DNA from: Streptomyces sp. NBC_01689
GTDB lineage: Bacteria > Actinomycetota > Actinomycetes > Streptomycetales > Streptomycetaceae
Assembly (NCBI RefSeq): GCF_036250675.1
Contig: NZ_CP109592.1
Coordinates: 3,844,001-3,908,000, forward strand
Length of the DNA: 64,000 nucleotides
Direction: 5' to 3'
Shown here: positions 16,778 through 25,321 of the stretch, in pieces
Position numbering within the stretch: the stretch's first letter is position 1
How the letters are laid out: every line of letters begins with the position of its first letter
Notes under the pieces: generated by a model
The model's input: only the letters and a program-made list of their open reading frames with translations
The model's database searches: none
What the model was told of the DNA's origin: nothing
Position numbers and translations under genes: made by a program

Positions 16778-17296
16778 ATGGACCTCATCATCAGACCGGC
16801 ACGGCCCGAGGAGTATCCCGGCGTCGGCGAGATCACCGTGCGCGCCTATCTCGGCGACGGGCTGCTCGACTACGGGGAGAACGACCCGTATCTCGGCGCG
16901 CTGCGCGACGTCGCGCGGCGCGCCGCCGCGGCCGAGGTGGTCGTCGCGGTCGAGGACGGACGGCTCCTCGGCGCCGTGACCTTCGTCCCCCGGGGCGGCC
17001 CCCTGGCCGACATCGCCCGGCCGGGCGAGGCCGAGATCCGGATGCTCGCCGTCGCGCGCGAGGCCCGCGGCCGGGGAGCGGGCACGGCCCTCGTCGGCGC
17101 CTGCGTCGACCGCGCACGGGCCACCGGGGGCTGTGCGCGGGTGGTGCTGTCCACCCAGCGCACCATGCACGCCGCCCACCGGCTCTACGAACGCCTCGGC
17201 TTCACGCGCACCCCGGAGCGCGACTGGAACCCCGTTCCGCACCTCGACGACATCCTCCTCCTCACCTACGAGTTGGCTCTCAGCCACACTCCGTAG
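16778..17296 (+). CDS. GNAT-family N-acetyltransferase
   Basis: The 172-residue protein carries a GNAT domain. The acetyl-CoA loop is EIRMLAVAREARGRGAGTAL (motif A, R-G-x-G-x-G/A) and the C-terminal part has AHRLYERLGF, typical of the family. The substrate is unknown. An upstream GTG (16754) and ATG (16763) are in frame but would begin right at the terminator hairpin, so ATG 16778 is preferred. It has no operon partner: the cobalamin riboswitch of nrdA begins 76 bases later. It may acetylate a small amine or a protein. Confidence 0.8.
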   Translation: MDLIIRPARPEEYPGVGEITVRAYLGDGLLDYGENDPYLGALRDVARRAAAAEVVVAVEDGRLLGAVTFVPRGGPLADIARPGEAEIRMLAVAREARGRGAGTALVGACVDRARATGGCARVVLSTQRTMHAAHRLYERLGFTRTPERDWNPVPHLDDILLLTYELALSHTP

Positions 17297-17318
17297 CGCG
17301 CCTCCCGAGCCGACACGG

Positions 17319-17364
17319 CACAACATGTGGGGGTGCTTCCTCAGCCCGGCACCAGATGTATGCT
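17319..17364 (+). promoter_or_regulatory. Possible NrdR boxes and -10 of the nrdA promoter
   Basis: CAACATGTGG (17321-17330) and CCAGATGTAT (17352-17361) partly match the NrdR-box core and begin exactly 31 bases apart, the three-turn spacing usual for tandem NrdR boxes. TATGCT (17359-17364) could be the -10. Similarity to the consensus is only 6-7 of 10 positions, so the call rests on spacing and context. Confidence 0.4.
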
Positions 17365-17371
17365 CATGCTC

Positions 17372-17473
17372 GCTGTCGCCGCAGGGGAATCCGGTGCGAA
17401 TCCGGAACTGTCCCGCAACGGTGTACTTGTGCGCATTCGCGCACGGGCTCGAGTCCGAGGACCTGCCGACAGC
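17372..17473 (+). ncRNA. Cobalamin (coenzyme B12) riboswitch of nrdAB
   Basis: The aptamer is recognisable by GGGGAATCCGGTGCGAATCC (17384-17403), the following ACTGTCCCGCAACGGT, and the B12-box-like segment GAGTCCGAGGACCTGCC (17451-17467). The closing P1 helix is GCTGTCG (17372-17378) with CGACAGC (17467-17473). Coenzyme B12 binding should stop expression of the downstream class Ia reductase, as shown for nrdABS in S. coelicolor, where a B12-dependent class II enzyme takes over. The start of nrdA is 140 bases downstream. Confidence 0.93.
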
Positions 17474-17477
17474 GTGC

Positions 17478-17497
17478 CCCGGGCCGGCCGGCCCGGG
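17478..17497 (+). promoter_or_regulatory. Hairpin after the B12 aptamer (expression platform candidate)
   Basis: CCCGGGCCGGCCGGCCCGGG is a perfect 20-base palindrome four bases after the aptamer. It can fold as a very stable hairpin and is a candidate for the switching element, but no T-tract follows. The remaining 116 bases to the nrdA start show nothing further. Confidence 0.5.
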
Positions 17498-17613
17498 CGC
17501 CGACGACGTCCGGGCCTCGTGGAATGGGCCGGTGGACGCACGCGTACCCGTCATGGAGTCGCGTGTCCCGCTGCCCTCCGCCAGGCCCCGTGCCGAGCGA
17601 GGGAGAGCCCCAA

Positions 17614-20043
17614 GTGACCATCGCGCCAGCCGACCCGGTTTCAGTTTCCGCCCAGCAGGCCCCGGTGGAAGCGGAGTCCGCGCAGCGGGCCCAGGCGGAG
17701 ACGGACGGTCCCGGTACCACGCTGCTGCGTACCCTGACCGACTTCACCGCCGACCTCCCCGGCGCCGACCCCGGCCGGGTCGCCGCCGCGGCACTGCGCG
17801 GCCGGTCCGCCCACGCGGACGACGCGGAGCTGCGCGAGCTGGCCATCGAGGCGGCCGCGGGACTCATCTCCGAGGACCCCGTGTACTCACGGCTGGCCGC
17901 CCGGCTGCTGACGGTCGGCATCGCCGGGGAAGCCGCCTCCCAGGGCGTCACGACGTTCTCCGAATCCATCACCACGGGCCTGCGCGAGGGTCTGATCGCC
18001 GACCGCACGGCCGACTTCGTCGCCCGGCACGAGGCCCGTCTCGACGCGCTGATCGACACCGCGGGCGACGACCGCTTCGGCTACTTCGGGCTGCGCACCC
18101 TGCACAGCCGCTACCTGCTCCGGCACCCGATCACCCGCAAGGTCATCGAGACCCCCCAGCACTTCATGCTCCGGGTGGCGTGCGGCCTCGCCGAGGACGA
18201 CACGGAGCGGTCGGTGGGCGAAGTGGCCGCGCTCTACGGCCTGATGAGCCGCCTGGACTACCTCCCCTCCTCCCCCACGCTCTTCAACTCCGGTACGCGG
18301 CACCCGCAGATGTCGTCCTGCTATCTCCTGGACTCCCCGCTGGACGAGCTGGACTCCATCTACGACCGCTACCACCAGGTCGCGCGGCTGTCGAAGCACG
18401 CGGGCGGCATCGGTCTGTCGTACTCCCGCGTCCGCTCCCGCGGTTCGCTGATCCGCGGGACGAACGGGCACTCCAACGGCATCGTCCCGTTCCTGAAGAC
18501 CCTCGACGCCTCGGTGGCCGCGGTGAACCAGGGCGGCCGGCGCAAGGGCGCCGCCGCGGTCTACCTGGAGACCTGGCACTCCGACATCGAGGAGTTCCTG
18601 GAGCTGCGGGACAACACCGGCGAGGACGCCCGCCGGACGCACAACCTGAACCTCGCGCACTGGATCCCGGACGAGTTCATGCGCCGGGTCGACGCCGACG
18701 CGCCGTGGTCCCTCTTCTCCCCCTCCGACGTGCCCGGACTGGTCGACCTGTGGGGCGCCGAGTTCGACGCGGCGTACCGCGCCGCCGAGGCGCAGGGCCT
18801 GGCGAAGAAGACCATCCCGGCCCGCGACCTCTACGGCCGCATGATGCGCACCCTGGCGCAGACCGGCAACGGCTGGATGACCTTCAAGGACGCCGCCAAC
18901 CGCACGGCCAACCAGACGGCGGAGCCCGGCCACACCGTGCACTCCTCGAACCTGTGCACCGAGATCCTGGAGGTCACGGACGACGGGGAGACGGCCGTCT
19001 GCAACCTCGGCTCGGTCAACCTCGGCGCGTTCGTCGACACGGCCACCGGCGACCTGGACTGGGAACGCCTGGACGAGACGGTCCGCACCGCCGTCACCTT
19101 CCTCGACCGTGTCGTCGACATCAACTTCTACCCGACCGAGCAGGCGGGCCGCTCGAACGCCAAGTGGCGGCCGGTCGGTCTCGGCGCGATGGGCCTGCAG
19201 GACGTCTTCTTCAAGCTGCGTCTGCCCTTCGACTCGCCCGCCGCCCGCGCGCTCTCCACCCGTATCGCCGAGCGCGTCATGCTCGCCGCCTACGAGGCCT
19301 CCGCCGACCTCGCCGAGCGCAACGGCCCGCTCCCGGCCTGGGAGAAGACCCGTACCGCCCGCGGGGTGCTGCACCCCGACCACTTCGACGTCGAGCTGAA
19401 CTGGCCGGAGCGCTGGGCGGCGCTGCGCGAGCGGATCGCCGCGGTCGGCATGCGCAACTCGCTCCTGCTGGCCATCGCGCCCACCGCGACGATCGCGTCC
19501 ATCGCCGGCGTGTACGAGTGCATCGAGCCGCAGGTCTCGAACCTCTTCAAGCGCGAGACGCTGTCCGGTGAGTTCCTCCAGGTCAACTCCTACCTGGTGG
19601 CGGAGCTGAAGAAGCTCGGGGTGTGGGACGCGCAGACCCGGGAGGCGCTGCGCGAGTCCAACGGCTCGGTACAGGGCTTCACCTGGGTGCCGCAGGACGT
19701 CCGCGACCTGTACCGCACGGCGTGGGAGATCCCGCAGCGCGGTCTCATCGACATGGCCGCGGCCCGGACGCCGTTCCTGGACCAGGCCCAGTCGCTGAAC
19801 CTCTTCCTGGAGACGCCGACCATCGGCAAGCTCTCCTCGATGTACGCGTACGCCTGGAAGTCGGGCCTCAAGACGACGTACTACCTGCGCTCGCGTCCCG
19901 CGACCCGCATCGCCCGTGCCGCCCAGGCACAGGCGCAGCCGCAGGCGCGGCCCGAGACGGCCATCCCCCTCCAGCAGGCCGACGACGTCGACGCCGTCGC
20001 CTGCTCCCTTGAGAACCCCGAGTCCTGCGAGGCCTGCCAGTGA
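17614..20043 (+). CDS. nrdA: Class Ia ribonucleotide reductase, catalytic subunit
   Basis: The 809-residue protein reduces ribonucleoside diphosphates to deoxy forms. Visible active-site elements are the first redox cysteine in SSCYLLD, the radical cysteine with its Asn and Glu partners in SSNLCTEIL, the second redox cysteine in AVCNLGSVNL, the tyrosine relay KTTYYLRS, and the C-terminal shuttle pair in SCEACQ. The N-terminal region of about 100 residues resembles a diverged ATP-cone. GTG 17614 follows GAGGGAGA at a good distance. It is controlled by the cobalamin riboswitch and forms an operon with nrdB through a stop/start overlap. Confidence 0.96.
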   Translation: MTIAPADPVSVSAQQAPVEAESAQRAQAETDGPGTTLLRTLTDFTADLPGADPGRVAAAALRGRSAHADDAELRELAIEAAAGLISEDPVYSRLAARLLTVGIAGEAASQGVTTFSESITTGLREGLIADRTADFVARHEARLDALIDTAGDDRFGYFGLRTLHSRYLLRHPITRKVIETPQHFMLRVACGLAEDDTERSVGEVAALYGLMSRLDYLPSSPTLFNSGTRHPQMSSCYLLDSPLDELDSIYDRYHQVARLSKHAGGIGLSYSRVRSRGSLIRGTNGHSNGIVPFLKTLDASVAAVNQGGRRKGAAAVYLETWHSDIEEFLELRDNTGEDARRTHNLNLAHWIPDEFMRRVDADAPWSLFSPSDVPGLVDLWGAEFDAAYRAAEAQGLAKKTIPARDLYGRMMRTLAQTGNGWMTFKDAANRTANQTAEPGHTVHSSNLCTEILEVTDDGETAVCNLGSVNLGAFVDTATGDLDWERLDETVRTAVTFLDRVVDINFYPTEQAGRSNAKWRPVGLGAMGLQDVFFKLRLPFDSPAARALSTRIAERVMLAAYEASADLAERNGPLPAWEKTRTARGVLHPDHFDVELNWPERWAALRERIAAVGMRNSLLLAIAPTATIASIAGVYECIEPQVSNLFKRETLSGEFLQVNSYLVAELKKLGVWDAQTREALRESNGSVQGFTWVPQDVRDLYRTAWEIPQRGLIDMAAARTPFLDQAQSLNLFLETPTIGKLSSMYAYAWKSGLKTTYYLRSRPATRIARAAQAQAQPQARPETAIPLQQADDVDAVACSLENPESCEACQ

Positions 20044-21062
20044 TGTCCACCCCGAACGGCGAGAAGAACCTGCTCGACCCGGGCTTCGAACTCACCCTCC
20101 GTCCCATGCGCTACCCGGACTTCTACGAGCGCTACCGGGACGCGATCAAGAACACCTGGACCGTCGAGGAGGTCGACCTCCACTCGGACGTCGCCGACCT
20201 GGCGAAGCTGTCCGAGGGCGAGCAGCACATGATCGGCCGGCTGGTCGCGTTCTTCGCGACGGGCGACTCGATCGTGGCGAACAATCTCGTCCTGACGCTG
20301 TACAAGCACATCAACTCGCCCGAGGCGCGCCTGTATCTCTCGCGCCAGCTGTTCGAGGAGGCCGTGCACGTCCAGTTCTATCTGACCCTGCTGGACACCT
20401 ATCTGCCCGATCCGGAGGACAGGACGGCGGCCTTCGCGGCCGTCGAGAACATCCCCTCCATCCGGGAGAAGGCCGAGTTCTGCTTCAAGTGGATGGACTC
20501 GGTGGAGAAGCTGGACCGCCTGGAGACCAAGGCCGACCGGCGCCGCTTCCTGCTGAACCTGATCTGCTTCGCCGCGTGCATCGAGGGCCTCTTCTTCTAC
20601 GGCGCCTTCGCCTACGTGTACTGGTTCCGCAGCCGGGGTCTGCTGCACGGTCTGGCGACGGGCACCAACTGGGTGTTCCGCGACGAGACGATGCACATGT
20701 CCTTCGCCTTCGAGGTGGTCGACACCGTCCGCAAGGAGGAGCCCGACCTCTTCGACGACCGGCTCCAGCAGGAGGTCACCGACATGCTGCGGGAAGCCGT
20801 GGAGGCCGAGCTGCAGTTCGGGCGCGATCTGTGCGGTGACGGACTGCCGGGCATGAACACCGAGTCGATGCGCCAGTACCTGGAGTGCGTCGCCGACCAG
20901 CGTCTCCAGCGGCTCGGCTTCGCGCCGGTCTACGGCTCCGAGAACCCCTTCTCGTTCATGGAGCTGCAGGGCGTCCAGGAACTGACCAACTTCTTCGAGC
21001 GGCGCCCCTCGGCGTACCAGGTCGCCGTGGAGGGCTCGGTCGGCTTCGACGAGGAGTTCTGA
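20040..21062 (+). CDS. nrdB: Class Ia ribonucleotide reductase, radical subunit
   Basis: The 340-residue subunit makes the diiron-tyrosyl radical used by NrdA. From the GTG at 20040, metal ligands fit at D76, E107 and H110 (EEAVHVQFY) and the radical tyrosine at Y114, with the same spacing as in E. coli R2. The second ligand helix contains RDETMHMSF. The C-terminus EEF would dock to NrdA. GTG 20040 and ATG 20043 are both possible starts overlapping the nrdA stop. A strong terminator follows, so nrdB is the last gene of this transcript; nrdS is not adjacent, unlike in S. coelicolor. Confidence 0.96.
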   Translation: MMSTPNGEKNLLDPGFELTLRPMRYPDFYERYRDAIKNTWTVEEVDLHSDVADLAKLSEGEQHMIGRLVAFFATGDSIVANNLVLTLYKHINSPEARLYLSRQLFEEAVHVQFYLTLLDTYLPDPEDRTAAFAAVENIPSIREKAEFCFKWMDSVEKLDRLETKADRRRFLLNLICFAACIEGLFFYGAFAYVYWFRSRGLLHGLATGTNWVFRDETMHMSFAFEVVDTVRKEEPDLFDDRLQQEVTDMLREAVEAELQFGRDLCGDGLPGMNTESMRQYLECVADQRLQRLGFAPVYGSENPFSFMELQGVQELTNFFERRPSAYQVAVEGSVGFDEEF

Positions 21063-21083
21063 CCCTCCCCGACGGTTCCCCGG

Positions 21084-21123
21084 GTGACGAGGCCGGGCCG
21101 CGCACGCGGCCCGGCTTCGTCAC
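21084..21123 (+). terminator. Terminator after nrdB
   Basis: GTGACGAGGCCGGGCCGCG (from 21084) pairs with GCGGCCCGGCTTCGTCAC (to 21123) with one G-U pair and a very short loop. Confidence 0.85.
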
Positions 21124-21432
21124 GTCCGCCCCCAGCCACGCCAATCCCCTTTCCAATCCCCGCCTATGGAGCGGCAAAGTTCTTCGGGCGTGACTGTTCG
21201 TGCGCCGTCCGCCCCGGTTACGTTCTGGCCGTCCCGCCCCGCCACGCACCGTGGCGTCCCAGGACGATCAATGTGTCATGCCCACGACAAGGCGATGCGT
21301 TCACCGCGCTACGCGCGTCACGGGCCGCACCTCAGCACAGCGCCGAGAACCCCACTCCCGGCTGTGGAACCGCGTACGGCCCCACCCGGGCCCGCGCGGC
21401 ACCGGCCTCAAACCGATGGAGGCAGCACTCCC
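21124..21432 (+). promoter_or_regulatory. Upstream region of the sedolisin gene
   Basis: These 309 bases are non-coding as far as I can see. A short direct repeat CCAATCCCC occurs twice around 21140-21160. The in-frame codons before 21433 have unusual composition and no RBS, so the gene is not extended upstream. No clear promoter hexamers were found. Confidence 0.35.
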
Positions 21433-23511
21433 ATGAGTGAGACACGCTCCAGCAGACCCACCAGGCGGCTGCGAAGACTCCTGTCCGTCGCGGTCCCCGC
21501 CCTCGCCCTCACCGTCGCCGGTCTCATGGCGGCCCCGTCCGCCGGCGCCCGGACCGCGCCCGCCACCGGGCACATCTCCCGCGTCACCCAGAACGCGCGG
21601 GCCCTGACCGCCCCGGCCGCCCAGGCCGTCCACCCGACGGGCCGGGCCGGACAGAAGGTGCCGACCACCCGTCTCTGCGGCACCCCGACGCCCGGTCACG
21701 CGGCCTGCTTCGCCCAGCGCCGCACCGACATCGAGCAGAAGCTCGCCGCCGCGGTCTCCGCCGACGCCGCCGCGGTGTCCGGTCTCAGCCCGGCCAACCT
21801 GCACAGCGCCTACAACCTGCCCTCCACCGGCGGTTCGGGCCTGACCGTCGCCGTGGTCGACGCCTACAACGACCCCAACGCCGAGTCGGACCTCGCCACC
21901 TACCGCTCGCAGTTCGGGCTGTCGGCCTGCACCAAGGCGAACGGCTGCTTCAAGCAGGTGAGCCAGACCGGTTCGACCACCTCGCTGCCGACGAACGACA
22001 GCGGCTGGGCGGGCGAGGAAGCGCTCGACATCGACATGGTCAGCGCCGTCTGCCCGAACTGCAACATCATCCTGGTGGAGGCCACCTCACCCTCCGACGC
22101 CAACCTCGGCACCGCCGAGAACGAGGCCGTCGCCCTCGGCGCGAAGTTCGTCTCCAACAGCTGGGGCGGCGCCGAGTCCTCCTCCCAGACCGGCGAGGAC
22201 ACCTCGTACTTCAAGCACCCCGGCGTCGCCATCACCGTCTCCTCCGGTGACGAGGCCTACGGAGCGGAGTACCCGGCGACCTCCCAGTACGTGACCGCCG
22301 TCGGCGGCACCGCGCTCTCCGCGTCCTCCGGCACCCGCGGCTGGACCGAGTCCGTGTGGAAGACCAGCAGCACCGAGGGGACCGGCTCCGGCTGCTCCGC
22401 CTACGACCCCAAGCCGTCCTGGCAGACCGACACCGGCTGCTCCCGGCGCATGGAGGCCGACGTCTCCGCGGTCGCCGACCCCGCCACCGGCGTGGCCGTC
22501 TACGACACCTACGGCGGCTCCGGCTGGGCGGTCTACGGCGGCACCAGCGCGTCGGCGCCGATCATCGCGGGCGTGTACGCGCTGGCCGGCACCCCGGGCA
22601 GCGGCGACTACCCGGCGAAGTACCCCTACGCCCACACCTCCAGCCTCTACGACGTGACCAGCGGCAACAACGGCTCGTGCAGCACCTCGTACTTCTGCAC
22701 CGCGACCACCGGATACGACGGACCGACCGGCTGGGGCACCCCCCACGGCACCGCCGCCTTCACCTCCGGCACCAGCACCGGCAACACCGTGACGGTCACG
22801 AGCCCCGGCAGCCAGTCCACCGCCACCGGAGCCTCGGTCAGCCTGCAGATCGCGGCGAGCGACAGCGCGGGCGCGGCCCTCACCTACAGCGCGAGCGGAC
22901 TGCCGACCGGCCTGTCGATCAACAGCTCCACCGGCGCGATCACCGGCACCGCGAGCACCGCCGGCACCTACAGCACCACGGTCACCGCCACCGACAGCAC
23001 GGGCGCCTCCGGCTCGGCCACCTTCACCTGGACGGTGTCCTCGGGCGGCGGTGGCACCTGCTCCTCGGCGCAGCTGCTCGGCAACCCGGGCTTCGAGTCG
23101 GGCAACACCACCTGGACCGCCTCCACCGGTGTCATCACCACCGACAGCGGTGAAGCCGCCCACGGCGGCTCCTACAAGGCCTGGCTCGACGGCTACGGCG
23201 CCACCCACACCGACACGCTCTCCCAGTCCGTGACCATCCCCGCCGGCTGCAAGGCCAGCCTCACCTTCTACCTCCACATCGACACCGCGGAGACCACCAC
23301 CAGCACCGCCTACGACAAGCTCACCGTCACCGCCGGATCCACCACCCTCGCCACCTACTCCAACCTCAACAAGGCCACCGGATACACCCAGAAGACCTTC
23401 GACCTCTCCTCCTTCGCCGGCACCACCGTCACCCTCAAGTTCAACGGCGTCGAGGACTCCTCCCTCCAGACCAGCTTCGTCCTCGACGACACCGCCCTCA
23501 CCACCAGCTGA
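21433..23511 (+). CDS. Secreted sedolisin-type (S53) serine-carboxyl protease
   Basis: The 692-residue precursor starts with a basic, hydrophobic signal ([20 protein letters not shown]; possibly Tat). A short prosegment precedes the catalytic domain, which has E195 and D199 in GEEALDID, D273 in SSGDEAYG and the nucleophile S372 in YGGTSASAP. The calcium loop is [13 protein letters not shown]. An Ig-like putative domain follows (about 455-535), then a jelly-roll C-terminal domain starting [11 protein letters not shown]. It would be secreted and digest proteins, best at acid pH for this family. It lies between nrdB and nrdS with its own terminator, and seems a later insertion. Confidence 0.9.
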   Translation: MSETRSSRPTRRLRRLLSVAVPALALTVAGLMAAPSAGARTAPATGHISRVTQNARALTAPAAQAVHPTGRAGQKVPTTRLCGTPTPGHAACFAQRRTDIEQKLAAAVSADAAAVSGLSPANLHSAYNLPSTGGSGLTVAVVDAYNDPNAESDLATYRSQFGLSACTKANGCFKQVSQTGSTTSLPTNDSGWAGEEALDIDMVSAVCPNCNIILVEATSPSDANLGTAENEAVALGAKFVSNSWGGAESSSQTGEDTSYFKHPGVAITVSSGDEAYGAEYPATSQYVTAVGGTALSASSGTRGWTESVWKTSSTEGTGSGCSAYDPKPSWQTDTGCSRRMEADVSAVADPATGVAVYDTYGGSGWAVYGGTSASAPIIAGVYALAGTPGSGDYPAKYPYAHTSSLYDVTSGNNGSCSTSYFCTATTGYDGPTGWGTPHGTAAFTSGTSTGNTVTVTSPGSQSTATGASVSLQIAASDSAGAALTYSASGLPTGLSINSSTGAITGTASTAGTYSTTVTATDSTGASGSATFTWTVSSGGGGTCSSAQLLGNPGFESGNTTWTASTGVITTDSGEAAHGGSYKAWLDGYGATHTDTLSQSVTIPAGCKASLTFYLHIDTAETTTSTAYDKLTVTAGSTTLATYSNLNKATGYTQKTFDLSSFAGTTVTLKFNGVEDSSLQTSFVLDDTALTTS

Positions 23512-23517
23512 CCGAAC

Positions 23518-23547
23518 GGACCCCGGCCGCCCTCGCGGCCGGGGTCC
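23518..23547 (+). terminator. Terminator after the sedolisin gene
   Basis: A perfect 13-bp stem GGACCCCGGCCGC (23518-23530) pairs with 23535-23547 around the loop CCTC, starting six bases after the stop codon. Confidence 0.9.
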
Positions 23548-23606
23548 CGCCCGGGTGGGGATCCTGATACGCGGGTGACACGTCCAAGCGCCAAGGAGGT
23601 CACCCC

Positions 23607-24065
23607 ATGCGCCCTACGCACCCGCACCCGGTCCTCGCCCTCGCCGCCCTGACGCTGCTGCTCGCGGCCTGCGGCACCCAGGGCGGAGGCGACGCGGGAG
23701 GCAGCGGCACCGTGTCGCCGTCCCCCACGAAGCACTCCCAGGACTGCGGCACAGCGCCCGCGGAGCTCGGCACCGCCGACACCGGCCGTACGTACTGCCT
23801 GAGGACGGGCGGGACGCTCCGCCTCTCCCTGGACGGCACCGCCGCCCGGCCCTGGACACCCGTCAAGGCCGAGGGCGCCTCCCTGGAGGCCACGAACAGC
23901 GGGATCGTCCTGCGGCCGGGGGACGCCTCCGCCGCCTTCCGCGCGGTCTCGGCGGGCACCGTACGCCTCACCTCCTCCCGTCCCCTCTGCGCGACCCAGC
24001 CGCACCGGATGTCGTGCAAGGGCTTGCAGGAGTGGACGGTCACCGTGCGAGTGACGCGGCCCTGA
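23607..24065 (+). CDS. Small secreted lipoprotein, unknown function
   Basis: The 152-residue protein has a lipoprotein signal with lipobox LLAAC (cysteine near residue 22), then a Gly/Ser/Pro linker. The mature part ends in a beta-rich segment with four cysteines. The pattern FRAVSAGTVRLTSSRPLC loosely recalls chagasin-like (I42) protease inhibitors, but the rest of that motif is not clear. Placement directly after a secreted protease would suit an inhibitor; this is speculation. AAGGAGG precedes ATG 23607. Its 3' end overlaps a small gene on the other strand. Confidence 0.7.
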   Translation: MRPTHPHPVLALAALTLLLAACGTQGGGDAGGSGTVSPSPTKHSQDCGTAPAELGTADTGRTYCLRTGGTLRLSLDGTAARPWTPVKAEGASLEATNSGIVLRPGDASAAFRAVSAGTVRLTSSRPLCATQPHRMSCKGLQEWTVTVRVTRP

Positions 24066-24180
24066 TCCGGCGGTCCACGCGCCACTCGTGCACGATCCCG
24101 ATCAGCGACGGGAGCGCCACCACGGCGAGGACGGCGAGGACGAGCAGCATTCCGACGAGGTTCTCCATGAATGAGTTCAT
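24040..24180 (-). CDS. 46-residue single-pass membrane protein
   Basis: The frame reads MNSFMENLVGMLLVLAVLAV and continues VALPSLIGIVHEWRVDRRIR before ending AASLAR. One strong hydrophobic helix covers about residues 8-30, followed by a basic tail, so the C-terminus is probably cytoplasmic. No good ribosome binding site is visible and ATG at 24168 is an alternative start. It overlaps the end of the lipoprotein gene by 26 bases and begins inside a palindrome cluster before nrdS. It is called because its amphipathic layout and codon use look real. Function unknown. Confidence 0.5.
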   Translation of the reverse strand: MNSFMENLVGMLLVLAVLAVVALPSLIGIVHEWRVDRRIRAASLAR

Positions 24181-24230
24181 GGACAGTACTGTCGCGCCGA
24201 TCGCTCCTTACCGTCAGTGGCAGCACTGCC
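24165..24230. promoter_or_regulatory. Cluster of palindromes upstream of nrdS
   Basis: Three exact dyads occur within 66 bases: CCATGAA-TGAG-TTCATGG (24165-24182), GACAGTACTGTC (24182-24193) and GGCAG-CA-CTGCC (24219-24230), the last overlapping CAGTG-GCAG-CACTG (24215-24228). The second and third share the form RCAG-NN-CTGY and their centres are 37 bases apart. They lie 45-110 bases before nrdS and around the start of the divergent small gene. An AraC-type or other regulator could bind here. Confidence 0.5.
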
Positions 24231-24274
24231 GCACACCCTCGAATTCCTGCCAACTCTCCGGCACACTGGACGGC

Positions 24275-25237
24275 ATGCTGAAGAACGTGGCGGCGGTGCT
24301 GCTCGACGGCGTGCATCCCTTCGAACTCGGTGTGGTCTGCGAGGTGTTCGGCATCGACCGCAGCGACGACGGGCTGCCCGTGTACGACTTCGCGGTCGCC
24401 TCCGCCGAGGGCTCGACGCTGACCACGCACGCGGGGTTCACCCTGCGCACGGAACACGGTCTGGACCGGCTGGAGTCGGCCGACCTGATCGCCCTGCCCG
24501 CCGGCGACGCCTACGCCTCCCGCGCCTACCCGCCCGACCTGCTCGCCGCGCTGCGCCGTGCGGTCGACCGCGGCGCCCGGGTGCTCAGCGTCTGCTCCGG
24601 CGTCTTCGTGCTCGGCGCGGCCGGACTCCTCGACGGGCGCCGGTGCGCCGTGCACTGGCACCACGCGGACGAACTCGCCCGGCAGTACCCGCGCACGACC
24701 GTCGAACCGGACGTGCTCTACGTGGACGCGGACCCGGTGATCACCTCGGCCGGCACCGCGGCGGGCATCGACGCCTGTCTCCACATCGTCCGCAAGGAGC
24801 AGGGCCCGGAGGTGGCCAACGCCATCGCCCGGCGCATGGTGGTGCCCCCGCACCGGGACGGCGGCCAGGCCCAGTACATCGAACGCCCGCTGCCCCGCTC
24901 CACCTGCGACACGGTCGGCGAGGTGCTGGTGTGGATGGAGCGCCACCTCGACGAGGAGGTCACCGTCGAGCAGCTCGCGGCCCGCGCCCACATGTCCCCG
25001 CGCACCTTCGCACGCCGCTTCCAGCAGGAGACCGGCACCACGCCGTACCGCTGGATTCTGCGGCAACGGGTGCTGCTGGCCCAGGAGTTGCTGGAAGCGA
25101 CGGACGAGACGATGGACGCGATCGCGGGCCGCGCCGGGTTCGGCACCGCGGCCGCGCTGCGCCACCAGTTCGTACGGAGTCTGGGGACGACCCCGCAGGC
25201 GTACCGGCGCACGTTCAGGGTCCCGCGGATCGCCTGA
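24275..25237 (+). CDS. nrdS: AraC-family regulator with DJ-1/PfpI-like domain, NrdS type
   Basis: The 320-residue protein has an N-terminal class I glutamine amidotransferase-like domain (about 1-180, elbow VLSVCSGVFVLGAAGLLDG) and a C-terminal double helix-turn-helix of the AraC type (about 215-315; MSPRTFARRFQQETGTTPYRW). It matches the GlxA-like regulator gene that closes the nrdABS operon in S. coelicolor. Here it has been separated from nrdB by about 3.2 kb and has its own upstream region with palindromes. The symbol rests on this positional match; its target genes are unknown. It converges on cyp170A1 with a terminator between. Confidence 0.75.
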   Translation: MLKNVAAVLLDGVHPFELGVVCEVFGIDRSDDGLPVYDFAVASAEGSTLTTHAGFTLRTEHGLDRLESADLIALPAGDAYASRAYPPDLLAALRRAVDRGARVLSVCSGVFVLGAAGLLDGRRCAVHWHHADELARQYPRTTVEPDVLYVDADPVITSAGTAAGIDACLHIVRKEQGPEVANAIARRMVVPPHRDGGQAQYIERPLPRSTCDTVGEVLVWMERHLDEEVTVEQLAARAHMSPRTFARRFQQETGTTPYRWILRQRVLLAQELLEATDETMDAIAGRAGFGTAAALRHQFVRSLGTTPQAYRRTFRVPRIA

Positions 25238-25251
25238 CCGCGCGCCGGTAC

Positions 25252-25317
25252 GCGTGACGGCCGGTACGGACACCGGCCGCCACACACGTCGGCCCTCACG
25301 CACGCCGGCCGTCACGC
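25252..25317. terminator. Bidirectional terminator between nrdS and the P450 gene
   Basis: GCGTGACGGCCGG (25252-25264) pairs perfectly with CCGGCCGTCACGC (25305-25317); the loop folds into a smaller GC hairpin. Both flanking genes end here. Confidence 0.7.
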
Positions 25318-25321
25318 ACGG

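Noticed and set aside
17133..19571. Long frame overlapping nrdA in another phase
   Set aside because: Arg/Pro/Gly-rich shadow of nrdA, typical of high-GC DNA.
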